Source: Faecalispora anaeroviscerum
GTDB lineage: Bacteria; Bacillota; Clostridia; Oscillospirales; Acutalibacteraceae
Direction: 5' to 3'
Assembly: GCF_947568225.1 (NCBI RefSeq)
Contig: NZ_CANOOQ010000001.1
Location: 1,736,001 to 1,800,000 of the forward strand
Length of the DNA stretch: 64,000 nucleotides
The translations under genes and the position numbers were made by a program. Numbering within the stretch: the first letter of the stretch is position 1; each line of letters opens with the position of its first letter. The notes under the pieces are model-generated. The model was given only the letters and a program-made list of their open reading frames with translations. It searched no databases and was not told the origin of the DNA. Below are positions 8,091 through 14,575 of this stretch, piece after piece.

Positions 8091-8259
8091 ATATATCGCT
8101 GTTTGGTCATTGCTTGGTCGTTCTTATTCTGACGATTAAGGCCCATGGTATTTGCCAGGTGATCCTTCTGCTGAGGCCTTTGACGCTGATACCGCTGACG
8201 AGAGTTTGGACTATTTCATTGATATCATAAAACCCTCGCAACATGATTACAAGGGTACA
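8091..8259. other. Non-coding stretch with a possible gene remnant
   Basis: On the plus strand an open frame of 72 codons begins with TTG at 8152 and has protein-like composition only in its first 40 codons (LPGDPSAEAFDADTADESLD). It has no ribosome binding site and its end overlaps the minus-strand gene at 8260. On the minus strand another frame across the same bases is rich in Gln and Arg but has no start. I cannot name either. It may be the debris of an accessory gene. Confidence 0.25.
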
Positions 8260-8817
8260 TCAGATACTAAATTGTTTAATAATACCGCTTGCCATTTTAT
8301 CGGCCATCATAAGAGCCTGATCTTCAATTGCATCATAAAGAGCAACATCCTTTGCGTACTGATTGGTTAATCGATACACAGCTTCGTCCTCAGTGATCTT
8401 AAGATGGTCATATAGCATTAACTGCCATTCGCGCTGGGACCAATATGGATTTATGCTTGCCATAAAAGCTGCAATTTGATCTGCATTTGCATACCACTTT
8501 TTTCTTTCGTCGTTTACCGTGTTCGTATCATTTGCCTTTGCGGCGTTCACAAGCTTCGCAGCAATGGTTAAGTGCTCGGTTAGCAGCGACTTAAATGGAT
8601 TTGCTTTTTCTACACCATAGTATTTTTTTAGAACCTCTGCAAAATCAGATGGATTTCGTAAAAGACGCTCTGTAACATACTGCAAATCTCCCAAATTAGA
8701 TGCTGTGCTAATGATGAATGATCTTGTCCACATTATATGCTGTTCCCAAAGTTTACGTAGAGTGTTTATCAAATCAATCATATCTTTGCACGCTGAAAAG
8801 TGGATATCCTGATTCAT
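8260..8817 (-). CDS. Conserved protein of unknown function (185 residues)
   Basis: Seen: a soluble, helical, tryptophan-rich protein without signal peptide or membrane helices. Notable segments are LRKLWEQHIMWTRSFIISTA near the start, SLLTEHLTIAAKLVNAAKAN, ERKKWYANADQIAAFMASIN and the acidic HLKITEDEAVYRL. I recall similar proteins in many Firmicutes, some with unreliable enzyme labels, and do not assign a function. The His and Glu residues in the helices resemble a four-helix bundle, which is only a guess. ATG 8817 has AAGGAG 7 bases upstream; the frame upstream of it runs through a terminator hairpin, so this start is firm. A 24-base inverted repeat overlaps its promoter region. Confidence 0.75.
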   Translation of the reverse strand: MNQDIHFSACKDMIDLINTLRKLWEQHIMWTRSFIISTASNLGDLQYVTERLLRNPSDFAEVLKKYYGVEKANPFKSLLTEHLTIAAKLVNAAKANDTNTVNDERKKWYANADQIAAFMASINPYWSQREWQLMLYDHLKITEDEAVYRLTNQYAKDVALYDAIEDQALMMADKMASGIIKQFSI

Positions 8818-8830
8818 CGTTTTTTCTCCT

Positions 8831-8854
8831 TTATAATATTTTGCAATATTATAA
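8831..8854 (-). promoter_or_regulatory. Palindromic operator candidate overlapping a TATAAT box
   Basis: Perfect 10-bp arms TTATAATATT and AATATTATAA surround TTGC. On the minus strand it contains TATAAT and ends one base before the AAGGAG ribosome binding site of the gene at 8260-8817. Position and symmetry suggest a repressor site. As RNA it could also form a weak AU hairpin. Confidence 0.45.
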
Positions 8855-8902
8855 TATGCAGAGAATTGCGACAGGTTGTCGTCTGTCACAGAGAAACAAT
8901 AA

Positions 8903-8928
8903 CGGCCCTTGCCTTTCAGCAAGAGCCG
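8903..8928 (-). terminator. Terminator after the 47-residue protein gene
   Basis: On the minus strand CGGCTCTTGC, a 6-base loop and GCAAGGGCCG (one T-G pair) are followed by TTATTGTTT. It separates the gene at 8936-9079 from the one at 8260-8817. Confidence 0.6.
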
Positions 8929-8935
8929 CAAAGAT

Positions 8936-9079
8936 TTACTTACCGTCTGCAATATCCTGCAAACATTTCATCAGGTCATTTATTGTATACAGCTTTACAT
9001 TACGACCAAGAATTTCATTTTTTAGATCAATGGACAGCGATTCAAATTTGCCTCGAATTTTTGGATCGACATAAGACAT
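8936..9079 (-). CDS. Small conserved protein (47 residues)
   Basis: Seen by translating the minus strand from ATG 9079: a charged, helical protein starting MSYVDPKIRGKFESLSIDLK and ending KCLQDIADGK. GAGGTGATAAGG sits directly before the ATG, one of the best ribosome binding sites in this region. There are no membrane helices or cysteine pairs. The pattern (DPKIR.KFESLS.DLKN.IL) looks like a small clostridial family of unknown role. It lies in a series of minus-strand small genes (8260-9786) that may share regulation. Confidence 0.65.
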   Translation of the reverse strand: MSYVDPKIRGKFESLSIDLKNEILGRNVKLYTINDLMKCLQDIADGK

Positions 9080-9122
9080 CCTTATCACCTCGGAATTTAG
9101 GTTATCCAATTCAATAGGAGCA

Positions 9123-9308
9123 TTATAAAAGATTGATCACGTATGATTGCATTTCTTGTTTTGAATGAACCTGTTGAGCCCCGCGAATAAAAGATTCCTG
9201 GGCCTGTTGAGAAAGGGCGGAAAATCGGTTCAATGCCTCCAGATTTTCTGTAAGTGCCATTCTGAGTCCGGTAGGCATATTAGCATTCACATCAAATTGA
9301 CGATTCAC
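9123..9308 (-). CDS. Small conserved helical protein (61 residues)
   Basis: Starts with GTG at 9308 behind AGAGAAGG. Seen: a short soluble protein with the core MPTGLRMALTENLEALNRF followed by SALSQQAQESFIRGAQQVHS and KQEMQSYV. The order (small-residue turn, ALTEN helix, LS..AQ helix, HSKQEM helix) is that of a widespread small Clostridia family without known function. Its C-terminal half resembles that of the small protein at 12525-12710 (LSLSEDTQKEI...HSEKDL), so the two may be distant paralogues. Confidence 0.7.
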   Translation of the reverse strand: MNRQFDVNANMPTGLRMALTENLEALNRFSALSQQAQESFIRGAQQVHSKQEMQSYVINLL

Positions 9309-9354
9309 ACGTACTACCTTCTCTAAAAAAAGTCATTAGAATTTCAAAGCGCAC

Positions 9355-9786
9355 TCACATTTGGCTGCCGCTGTCGGACTGTGAAATGTTTTTCAGGGCC
9401 TCCCCCGCATTATCCTGAAGCGTAGGTTGAACGGAAATATCGCCCAGTGCGACCACACCTACAAGACTATTGTTTTCTACGATAGGCAGTCTTCGTATTT
9501 GCTTTTCGCTCATCAGCTTCGCAACCTCGTGTGCATCCATTTCAGGGCTGCCTACCACTGGGTTTGTACTCATGATATCGCAAACTCTTTGCTGTTTTGC
9601 ATCCTGGCCTTCTGCGGCAGATCTTGTTGCGATATCCCTGTCCGTCACAATACCAATTACTTTTTCCTGATCACAGACAGGAATGGAGCCTATATCGTGC
9701 TGCTTCATCAGTTGGGCGGCTTTCTCGATGGAATCGCCCGGGTTTAGCTTGGTAACTCCTGTTGACATGATATTTCTAACTTTCAT
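9355..9786 (-). CDS. CBS-domain protein
   Basis: A stand-alone pair of CBS domains forming one Bateman module, which usually binds adenine nucleotides. Seen in 143 residues: CBS1 with MKVRNIMSTGVTKLNPGDSI and GSIPVCDQEKVIGIVTDRDI, CBS2 with VCDIMSTNPVVGSPEMDAHE and RRLPIVENNSLVGVVALGDI. The TDRDI and ALGDI ends carry the typical Asp that contacts ribose. The chosen ATG 9786 has AGAGGTGA upstream; the frame itself reaches 9819. No catalytic domain is attached. In Firmicutes such proteins are often stress-induced, which is family knowledge only. Confidence 0.92.
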   Translation of the reverse strand: MKVRNIMSTGVTKLNPGDSIEKAAQLMKQHDIGSIPVCDQEKVIGIVTDRDIATRSAAEGQDAKQQRVCDIMSTNPVVGSPEMDAHEVAKLMSEKQIRRLPIVENNSLVGVVALGDISVQPTLQDNAGEALKNISQSDSGSQM

Positions 9787-10169
9787 AATCATCACCTCTG
9801 CCCTTATATTTCCCATCAAATTTATTTTTATTAGACTATTAATCTTTTTATCATATCATCAATATCGTATTTCATCTGGGGTGCTTCATTCTCAGCTATG
9901 AAAAGTTCACAGCAAAAAGAATAAATTCTTTTTCAATAAAATTTCTTCCAGTAATGCCTTGGAATAGCGCAAAAAAAATCGAATTTTGGTCAATGTCAAA
10001 TTTCTAACAAAAAGTTTAGCGCATATTTCTATTATTCAAAAAAAATCAGAAAAATACACAAAGCAGCAATTTTATTCTTATCCTTTTTTAAGATAGTTTA
10101 TGGACAGCAACTGTGATACAATAGGGGCAATTTCGATTATTTTTTAACAAGGCAAGGAGTTGACATTCT
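9787..10169. other. Divergent intergenic region between the CBS gene and the pyrophosphatase gene
   Basis: AT-rich and without open frames of note. The only clear site is an extended -10, TGATACAAT, with TACAAT at 10117-10122, about 50 bases before the pyrophosphatase start. Its -35 region is weak. No stable hairpin was seen. Confidence 0.4.
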
Positions 10170-12263
10170 GTGAAAAACAATGTAAATCTATTCCTGGCTG
10201 TTTCTGTAATCGTATCTGTATGTTCCTTTCTTTTCGCTGTGTGGCTGTACAAATGGGTCGTACGACAGCCCTCCTCGAATGCTCAAATCGCCAAAATCAG
10301 TGGACTGATTCGTGGCGGTGCCAATACGTTCCTGAGAAAAGAATACACTGTACTGGCAAAATTCGCCGGAGTTGCGGCCATCCTGATCTTTCTGTTTTTG
10401 CCGTCTCCTATTTGGATGGGTGACGTAACCGCCAATATCATCATGACGATTTCCTACCTGGCTGGTACCGTATTTTCCGCTGCCGCAGGCAAAATTGGGA
10501 TTCAAATCGCAACCATCGCCAATGGCAAAACAGCTGAAGCGGCGCAAAAAGGAATTCAGCCCTCTTTTATGTGCGGATTCCGCGGCGGCGCCGTTATGGG
10601 TATGGCCGTAGTCGGCAGCACCCTGCTGGGTGTTTCTCTGGTATTCTTTTTGACGAACAGCACCACTTCCCTTTTGGGCTTCAGCTTTGGCGCAAGCTCT
10701 CTGGCCTTGTTTGCCAAAGCCGGTGGCGGTATTTTCACCAAAACGGCAGACATCAGCGCAGACCTGGTTGGCAAAGTAGAGCTTGGAATTCCGGAAGATG
10801 ACCCCCGTAACCCCGCTGTGATTGCGGACAATGTAGGCGATAACGTCGGAGATGTAGCCGGTATGGGCGCAGATCTGTTTGATTCGAATGTTGCCTCCAT
10901 GGCCGCGGCGCTGGTAATGGCGGTTTCATTAGATAAGGCTGCAGGCGGCTCCCAAAATGCCGCTACCGTATTTTGTTATGCGGCGATTGGACTTTTGGCC
11001 TCCATCATTGGTGTGGCAACCGCCAGAATGGGGAAAAACGGAAATCCAACCCGAGCCTTAAACAGCAGCACCTATGTTACCACTGCTATTTTTGCTGTTT
11101 TAACCGCGCTCGCCACCTGGTTCTTCGGCTTGGAATGGCGAATCTGGGGCGCCAGCATCATCGGGCTGATGGTTGGCGTTGTGATCGGAATTGCCAGTGA
11201 TTATTTTACGGACGACACAAAGCCGCCGGTACATCATGTTGCAAACGCTTCCGAAACTGGCCCGGCCTTTACGATTCTTTCCGGCGTTTCCTACGGGTTC
11301 ATCAGTACCCTGCCCGCAATGATCGGCATTGGCATTTCCGCCATGGCCGCTTACAAAATCTGCGAACCTCTGGGCGGCGGCTACCCTATGTTCGGAATTG
11401 CCATGTCGGCGGTCGGCATGCTTTCCATCGTGGGAATGATCATCTCCAACGACGCCTACGGTCCGATTGTAGACAATGCCCGCGGACTTGCTGAAATGGG
11501 CGATCTGGGAGACGAGGTTCTGGAGATTACCGACTCGCTGGACAGCGCCGGCAATACCGTAAAAGCGGTAACCAAGGGCTTTGCAATTGGGGCGGCCGGC
11601 CTGACGGTCATCGCGCTGTTAGGTGCGTTTATCAGTGAAGTAAACGAAGCGGGGGCTTCCATTGCTGGCTTTCTCCCGATTACCGGTTTTGACGTCATGA
11701 ACCCCACCGTATTTTTCGGAATGCTGGTCGGTGCATCGATTCCGGCGGTATTCAGCGCTATGCTAATGCTGGGTGTTGACCGCAATGCGCAAAGGATGAT
11801 TACGGAAATTCATCGCCAGTTCCGGGAAATCGCCGGTTTAAAGGAAGGAGACCCCAACGCGGTACCTGAGTATGACAAGTGCATTGAAATCGCCACTCAT
11901 GGTGCGATCAAAGAATTAATCCCCGCCGGGCTCATGGCAATTCTTTCAACGCTTGTCGTCGGCTTTGTTGGCGGCGTGGATGCCATTGGCGGCTTTTTGA
12001 CCGGAAACATTGTCAGCGGACTCTTGCTGGCCCTGTTTATGAGCAACGCAGGCGGACTATGGGATAACTCTAAAAAATTCATCGAATCCGGGCACAACGG
12101 AGGCAAGGGCAGCGATGCTCACAAAGCGGCCGTTGTAGGCGATACGGTAGGCGATCCCTTTAAGGATACGGCAGGCCCCTCCATCAATACGCAGATCACC
12201 GTGGTTTCTCTGGTGGCTTCTTTGATGTCTACTCTGTTCCTCACCATGTCGCTCATCCATTAA
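10170..12263 (+). CDS. hppA: Membrane-bound ion-pumping pyrophosphatase, probably K+-independent
   Basis: Couples pyrophosphate hydrolysis to H+ (or Na+) export across the cell membrane. Seen in 697 residues: about 16 hydrophobic helices, the substrate-binding stretch DDPRNPAVIADNVGDNVGD with GMGADLFDS, and the second site SNAGGLWDNSKKFIE...KAAVVGDTVGDPFKDTAGPS. At the position that decides K+ need, the motif reads GNTVKAVTKG with Lys465; Lys there is the mark of K+-independent pumps, whereas K+-dependent ones carry Ala. GTG 10170 is the start, behind AAGGAG at 10 bases. It stands alone between its own promoter and a strong terminator. Confidence 0.95.
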   Translation: MKNNVNLFLAVSVIVSVCSFLFAVWLYKWVVRQPSSNAQIAKISGLIRGGANTFLRKEYTVLAKFAGVAAILIFLFLPSPIWMGDVTANIIMTISYLAGTVFSAAAGKIGIQIATIANGKTAEAAQKGIQPSFMCGFRGGAVMGMAVVGSTLLGVSLVFFLTNSTTSLLGFSFGASSLALFAKAGGGIFTKTADISADLVGKVELGIPEDDPRNPAVIADNVGDNVGDVAGMGADLFDSNVASMAAALVMAVSLDKAAGGSQNAATVFCYAAIGLLASIIGVATARMGKNGNPTRALNSSTYVTTAIFAVLTALATWFFGLEWRIWGASIIGLMVGVVIGIASDYFTDDTKPPVHHVANASETGPAFTILSGVSYGFISTLPAMIGIGISAMAAYKICEPLGGGYPMFGIAMSAVGMLSIVGMIISNDAYGPIVDNARGLAEMGDLGDEVLEITDSLDSAGNTVKAVTKGFAIGAAGLTVIALLGAFISEVNEAGASIAGFLPITGFDVMNPTVFFGMLVGASIPAVFSAMLMLGVDRNAQRMITEIHRQFREIAGLKEGDPNAVPEYDKCIEIATHGAIKELIPAGLMAILSTLVVGFVGGVDAIGGFLTGNIVSGLLLALFMSNAGGLWDNSKKFIESGHNGGKGSDAHKAAVVGDTVGDPFKDTAGPSINTQITVVSLVASLMSTLFLTMSLIH

Positions 12264-12282
12264 AACAGGAGAGCTGCGAACA

Positions 12283-12318
12283 AAAAACGCACTTCACTTT
12301 TCGTGAAGTGCGTTTTTT
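12283..12318 (+). terminator. Terminator after the pyrophosphatase gene
   Basis: AAAAAACGCACTTCAC, a short loop and GTGAAGTGCGTTTTTT form a strong symmetric hairpin with T tract about 20 bases after the stop. It could work in both directions. Confidence 0.85.
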
Positions 12319-12362
12319 ACTATTGTTTCTTTGTTTGCAGCCACCCTTTTGGGGAGCCGAAA

Positions 12363-12512
12363 CTATAAATCCTGCAAATCCGCTTCGGGAATATTGTTTT
12401 CCAGATTATCCCGAGCTAAATCGGTATCGATTACCGGATAAATATCCTCCGGAATGGGCTTTTCGGCATCATCGTCTGCGGGCCATATCCGCTGATTTTT
12501 TTTAGGTTCCAT
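12363..12512 (-). CDS. Small acidic protein (49 residues)
   Basis: Translating from ATG 12512 gives a start MEPKKNQRIWPADDDAEKPI, then PEDIYPVIDTDLARDNLENN and the end IPEADLQDL. It is strongly acidic, proline-containing and probably unstructured. GAGGAAACGAT precedes the ATG. No family is recognised. It is followed upstream by another small gene in the same direction. An overlapping plus-strand frame at 12308-12505 begins inside the terminator and looks spurious. Confidence 0.55.
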   Translation of the reverse strand: MEPKKNQRIWPADDDAEKPIPEDIYPVIDTDLARDNLENNIPEADLQDL

Positions 12513-12524
12513 ATCGTTTCCTCG

Positions 12525-12710
12525 TTACTGTTTCAGTTTATATTTTTCAATGCAGTCGTGAAGGTCTTTTTCGGAATGGATGTCTTCCCTGAGTATTTCT
12601 TTTTGCGTGTCTTCCGATAAAGATAAAAAATAGTTTTCAAGATCGGAGTCGTTCCTGAAAAACTTCTGAAAGGCGAAAGGATATATTAGGCCGTTTGTAC
12701 CGGTTTCCAT
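12525..12710 (-). CDS. Small helical protein (61 residues)
   Basis: Starts at ATG 12710 behind GAGGTGATAACAGTG; a GTG further upstream overlaps this ribosome binding site and is therefore unlikely. Seen: METGTNGLIYPFAFQKFF, then a helix LENYFLSLSEDTQKEILRED and HSEKDLHDCIEKYKLKQ. The second half has the same helix pattern as the small protein at 9123-9308. Only 12 bases separate it from the next small gene, so the two are probably co-transcribed. Function unknown. Confidence 0.65.
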   Translation of the reverse strand: METGTNGLIYPFAFQKFFRNDSDLENYFLSLSEDTQKEILREDIHSEKDLHDCIEKYKLKQ

Positions 12711-12830
12711 CACTGTTATCACCTCAAAATTAGCTTACACAAATTCGCAGGGTTTATCCACTCTCCGGCTGGTAATGAAACTGAATACCGGTATGTAACG
12801 TAATTTTGTCTTTGCGTGCGAAAAGAGAGT

Positions 12831-12858
12831 AAAAAAATCGGCCTCGCCGAAGCGAGGC
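12831..12858 (-). terminator. Terminator after the HMA-like gene
   Basis: On the minus strand GCCTCGCTTCGGCGAGGC forms a 7-bp stem with a UUCG-type loop, followed by CGATTTTTTT. It begins 7 bases after the stop at 12865. Confidence 0.8.
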
Positions 12859-12864
12859 TCTGCA

Positions 12865-13104
12865 TCACATGATATGATTCTGGTTACTAATCAGCTCAGC
12901 ATCGATACCGATCCCCCGCAGCTGCTTCTCAATTGCGGATACATCTGTTCCGCTGCTGTCATAATCAACCGCAACCCGACCGTCTTTGTCATTCGCGCTC
13001 ACAGATAAAACGCCCGGAATCGCGTCGAGGCTCCGTTTCATCTTTTTTATCTGATGCATTCCGCTGAGCTCCGGCACTTTAAAATATGCGCTCTGTTTTG
13101 ACAC
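12865..13104 (-). CDS. HMA-fold protein lacking the metal-binding CxxC motif
   Basis: A 79-residue protein with the babbab plan of copper chaperones: FKVPELSGMHQIKKMKRSLD, AIPGVLSVSANDKDGRVAVD, then the second half DVSAIEKQLRGIGIDAELIS. In true chaperones the first loop reads MxCxxC; here it is ELSGMHQIKK with no cysteine in the whole protein, so normal Cu(I) binding is excluded. A His in the loop remains. Start GTG 13104 is preceded by GAGGTGATTAATT. It has its own terminator. It may be a regulatory or protein-binding relative of the fold; the role is unknown. Confidence 0.7.
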   Translation of the reverse strand: MSKQSAYFKVPELSGMHQIKKMKRSLDAIPGVLSVSANDKDGRVAVDYDSSGTDVSAIEKQLRGIGIDAELISNQNHIM

Positions 13105-13680
13105 AATTAATCACCTCGCCCATAGTATCGGCACAGGGAATACGGATATGCACCGCAAAAACAGAATTGCCTTATATCCCACAGGTAGTCTGTCATTTTA
13201 TTTAATTAAATTCGCTTAATGACATAAAGGGAAAACCGCCCTCGTTAGAGGGCGGCTCCACAGAAAGGAAGATGAAAATGTATTGTAATCCTCACAAGAG
13301 GAGCGTGTAATTTTTTTGCTGCCCGGAGCTGCAACTCCGTAAACAGTGTAGAAAAAATGATTCTTTTTTCATTAAATTCAGTGTACAGGACCGGTGTGTA
13401 CGGACTATTGCAGCTGCATGAGAGTTCCCATAAAATACTGTGAAGAAAATTTGAATCTTTGCCTGAAAGCGATAATTGCATTCATAAAGCTCTCTTGCTA
13501 ACCTATAAATTTTAGAAACCAATCGTTATATGTTTGGAAAAGCGTTACTATGATTAAAAAGCAGAAAATCTCACGCAATTTTCATCTTCCAGTGCGGCAA
13601 AGATCTTCTCTTTTGCCGGGATCAAACACTCCATAGTGGAAAAGCTGCCGCAGTGCGCCGCGCCCTTCTGCTTGGCAACG
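13105..13680. other. Long intergenic region with a minus-strand terminator and no convincing gene
   Basis: Two overlapping minus-strand frames (13245-13481 and 13292-13522) lack ribosome binding sites and their second halves read like random sequence, although the start of the second (KIYRLARELYECNYRFQAK) has gene-like composition and could be a frameshifted remnant. The hairpin at 13236-13255 shows that something is transcribed leftwards here. An AT palindrome, TTTAATTAAA, lies at 13200-13210. Confidence 0.4.
13236..13255 (-). terminator. Terminator without an obvious gene
   Basis: On the minus strand CCGCCCTC-TAAC-GAGGGCGG is followed by TTTTCCCTTTAT. The 8-bp GC-rich stem and T tract make a good terminator, but the minus-strand region upstream of it (13260-13680) has no clear gene. 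A short RNA or a decayed gene is possible. Confidence 0.6.
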
Positions 13681-14331
13681 CTATTCCAGCAGCTCGCGGA
13701 AATCGCGGATATACCTGTCCGACATCTGGCGCATTAAGGTTTCTTCCTCTTTACTGTGTGGGTCGTACACACCTACTGTGTAAAATCCGCCGTCCCGCGC
13801 ACCACGCAGCGCACCCGGCAAATCCTCAAACACGGCGCATTCCTGTGGGCGGCGCTCCATCCGCCGGGCCGCTTCCTCGTAAATATCGGGGAAGCCCTTT
13901 CCACGGCTCACCTCCGACACGGTGACTACCGCATCAAACCAATCCAATATCCCGTGGCGCTCCAGTGTGGGAACAAACAGCTCGCGATAGGAAGAGGTTG
14001 CTACGGCAAGGGGTACCCCCTGCTCCCGCAGGTAAGAAAGATACTCTTTGGCTCCGGGCTTCAATTCTACCCGAAACCGGTAGGCATCCTGCGCCATCCG
14101 GTTCCACTCCTCCGTCAGCTGCTGTGGGGTGTCCGGCAGCTGAAAGCGGCGGATGGTATACTCCGCCGATGCCCAAAAGCCGAGCAGGGCCACCGCCTTC
14201 GCGTAATCCTCCGGCACCGGAATTCCCCGGCGGCCCAAGGAGTCGCGGTCGATCTGCGCCCAAACTCCCATGGAATCCAGCAGTGTACCGTCCAAATCAA
14301 AAACCGCTCCCTGAAACTGTTTCACACACAT
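13681..14331 (-). CDS. HAD-superfamily phosphatase/phosphomutase (beta-phosphoglucomutase-like)
   Basis: Seen in 216 residues: motif I FDLDGTLLDSMGVW with the nucleophile and general-acid Asp pair, a helical cap (subclass I), motif II VATSSYRE, the motif III lysine in SRGKGFPDIYEEAARR, and motif IV AVFEDLPGALRGARDGGF. This is the layout of the beta-phosphoglucomutase/phosphoglycolate phosphatase branch. The substrate cannot be told. GAGGGAGA lies just before ATG 14331; the GTG two codons later (14325) has better spacing and may be the true start. It is a single-gene unit. Confidence 0.88.
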   Translation of the reverse strand: MCVKQFQGAVFDLDGTLLDSMGVWAQIDRDSLGRRGIPVPEDYAKAVALLGFWASAEYTIRRFQLPDTPQQLTEEWNRMAQDAYRFRVELKPGAKEYLSYLREQGVPLAVATSSYRELFVPTLERHGILDWFDAVVTVSEVSRGKGFPDIYEEAARRMERRPQECAVFEDLPGALRGARDGGFYTVGVYDPHSKEEETLMRQMSDRYIRDFRELLE

Positions 14332-14510
14332 TCTCCCTCATTTGAGTTTTTTATTTCTATTATTGTAGCATACAAACAGTATTAATTTAAAATAAATTAT
14401 TTGTGGTATCTACCCCGGGGCTTCTGCCTGCGCGGGATTGGTACCGGCCTGAGGAGCAAACCGAAGATAGGAAGACCTCTTTGGTTAAAAAGACCTCCTT
14501 ACGGGGATGC

Positions 14511-14540
14511 AAAAAAAGGGCTCCCTTCACAGGGGAGCCC
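14511..14540 (-). terminator. Terminator after the aminopeptidase gene
   Basis: On the minus strand GGGCTCCCCTGTGAAGGGAGCCC followed by TTTTTTT. It begins 36 bases beyond the stop at 14576. Confidence 0.85.
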
Positions 14541-14575
14541 CTTTGCCCTTGGGCGCTCGGCCCGCCGGTTTGGTT

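Noticed and set aside
12308..12505. Plus-strand open frame of 65 codons
   Set aside because: It begins inside the pyrophosphatase terminator and is antisense to a small minus-strand gene with a good ribosome binding site.
13245..13522. Two overlapping minus-strand frames as genes
   Set aside because: No ribosome binding sites, no family pattern through the whole length, and one runs into a terminator.
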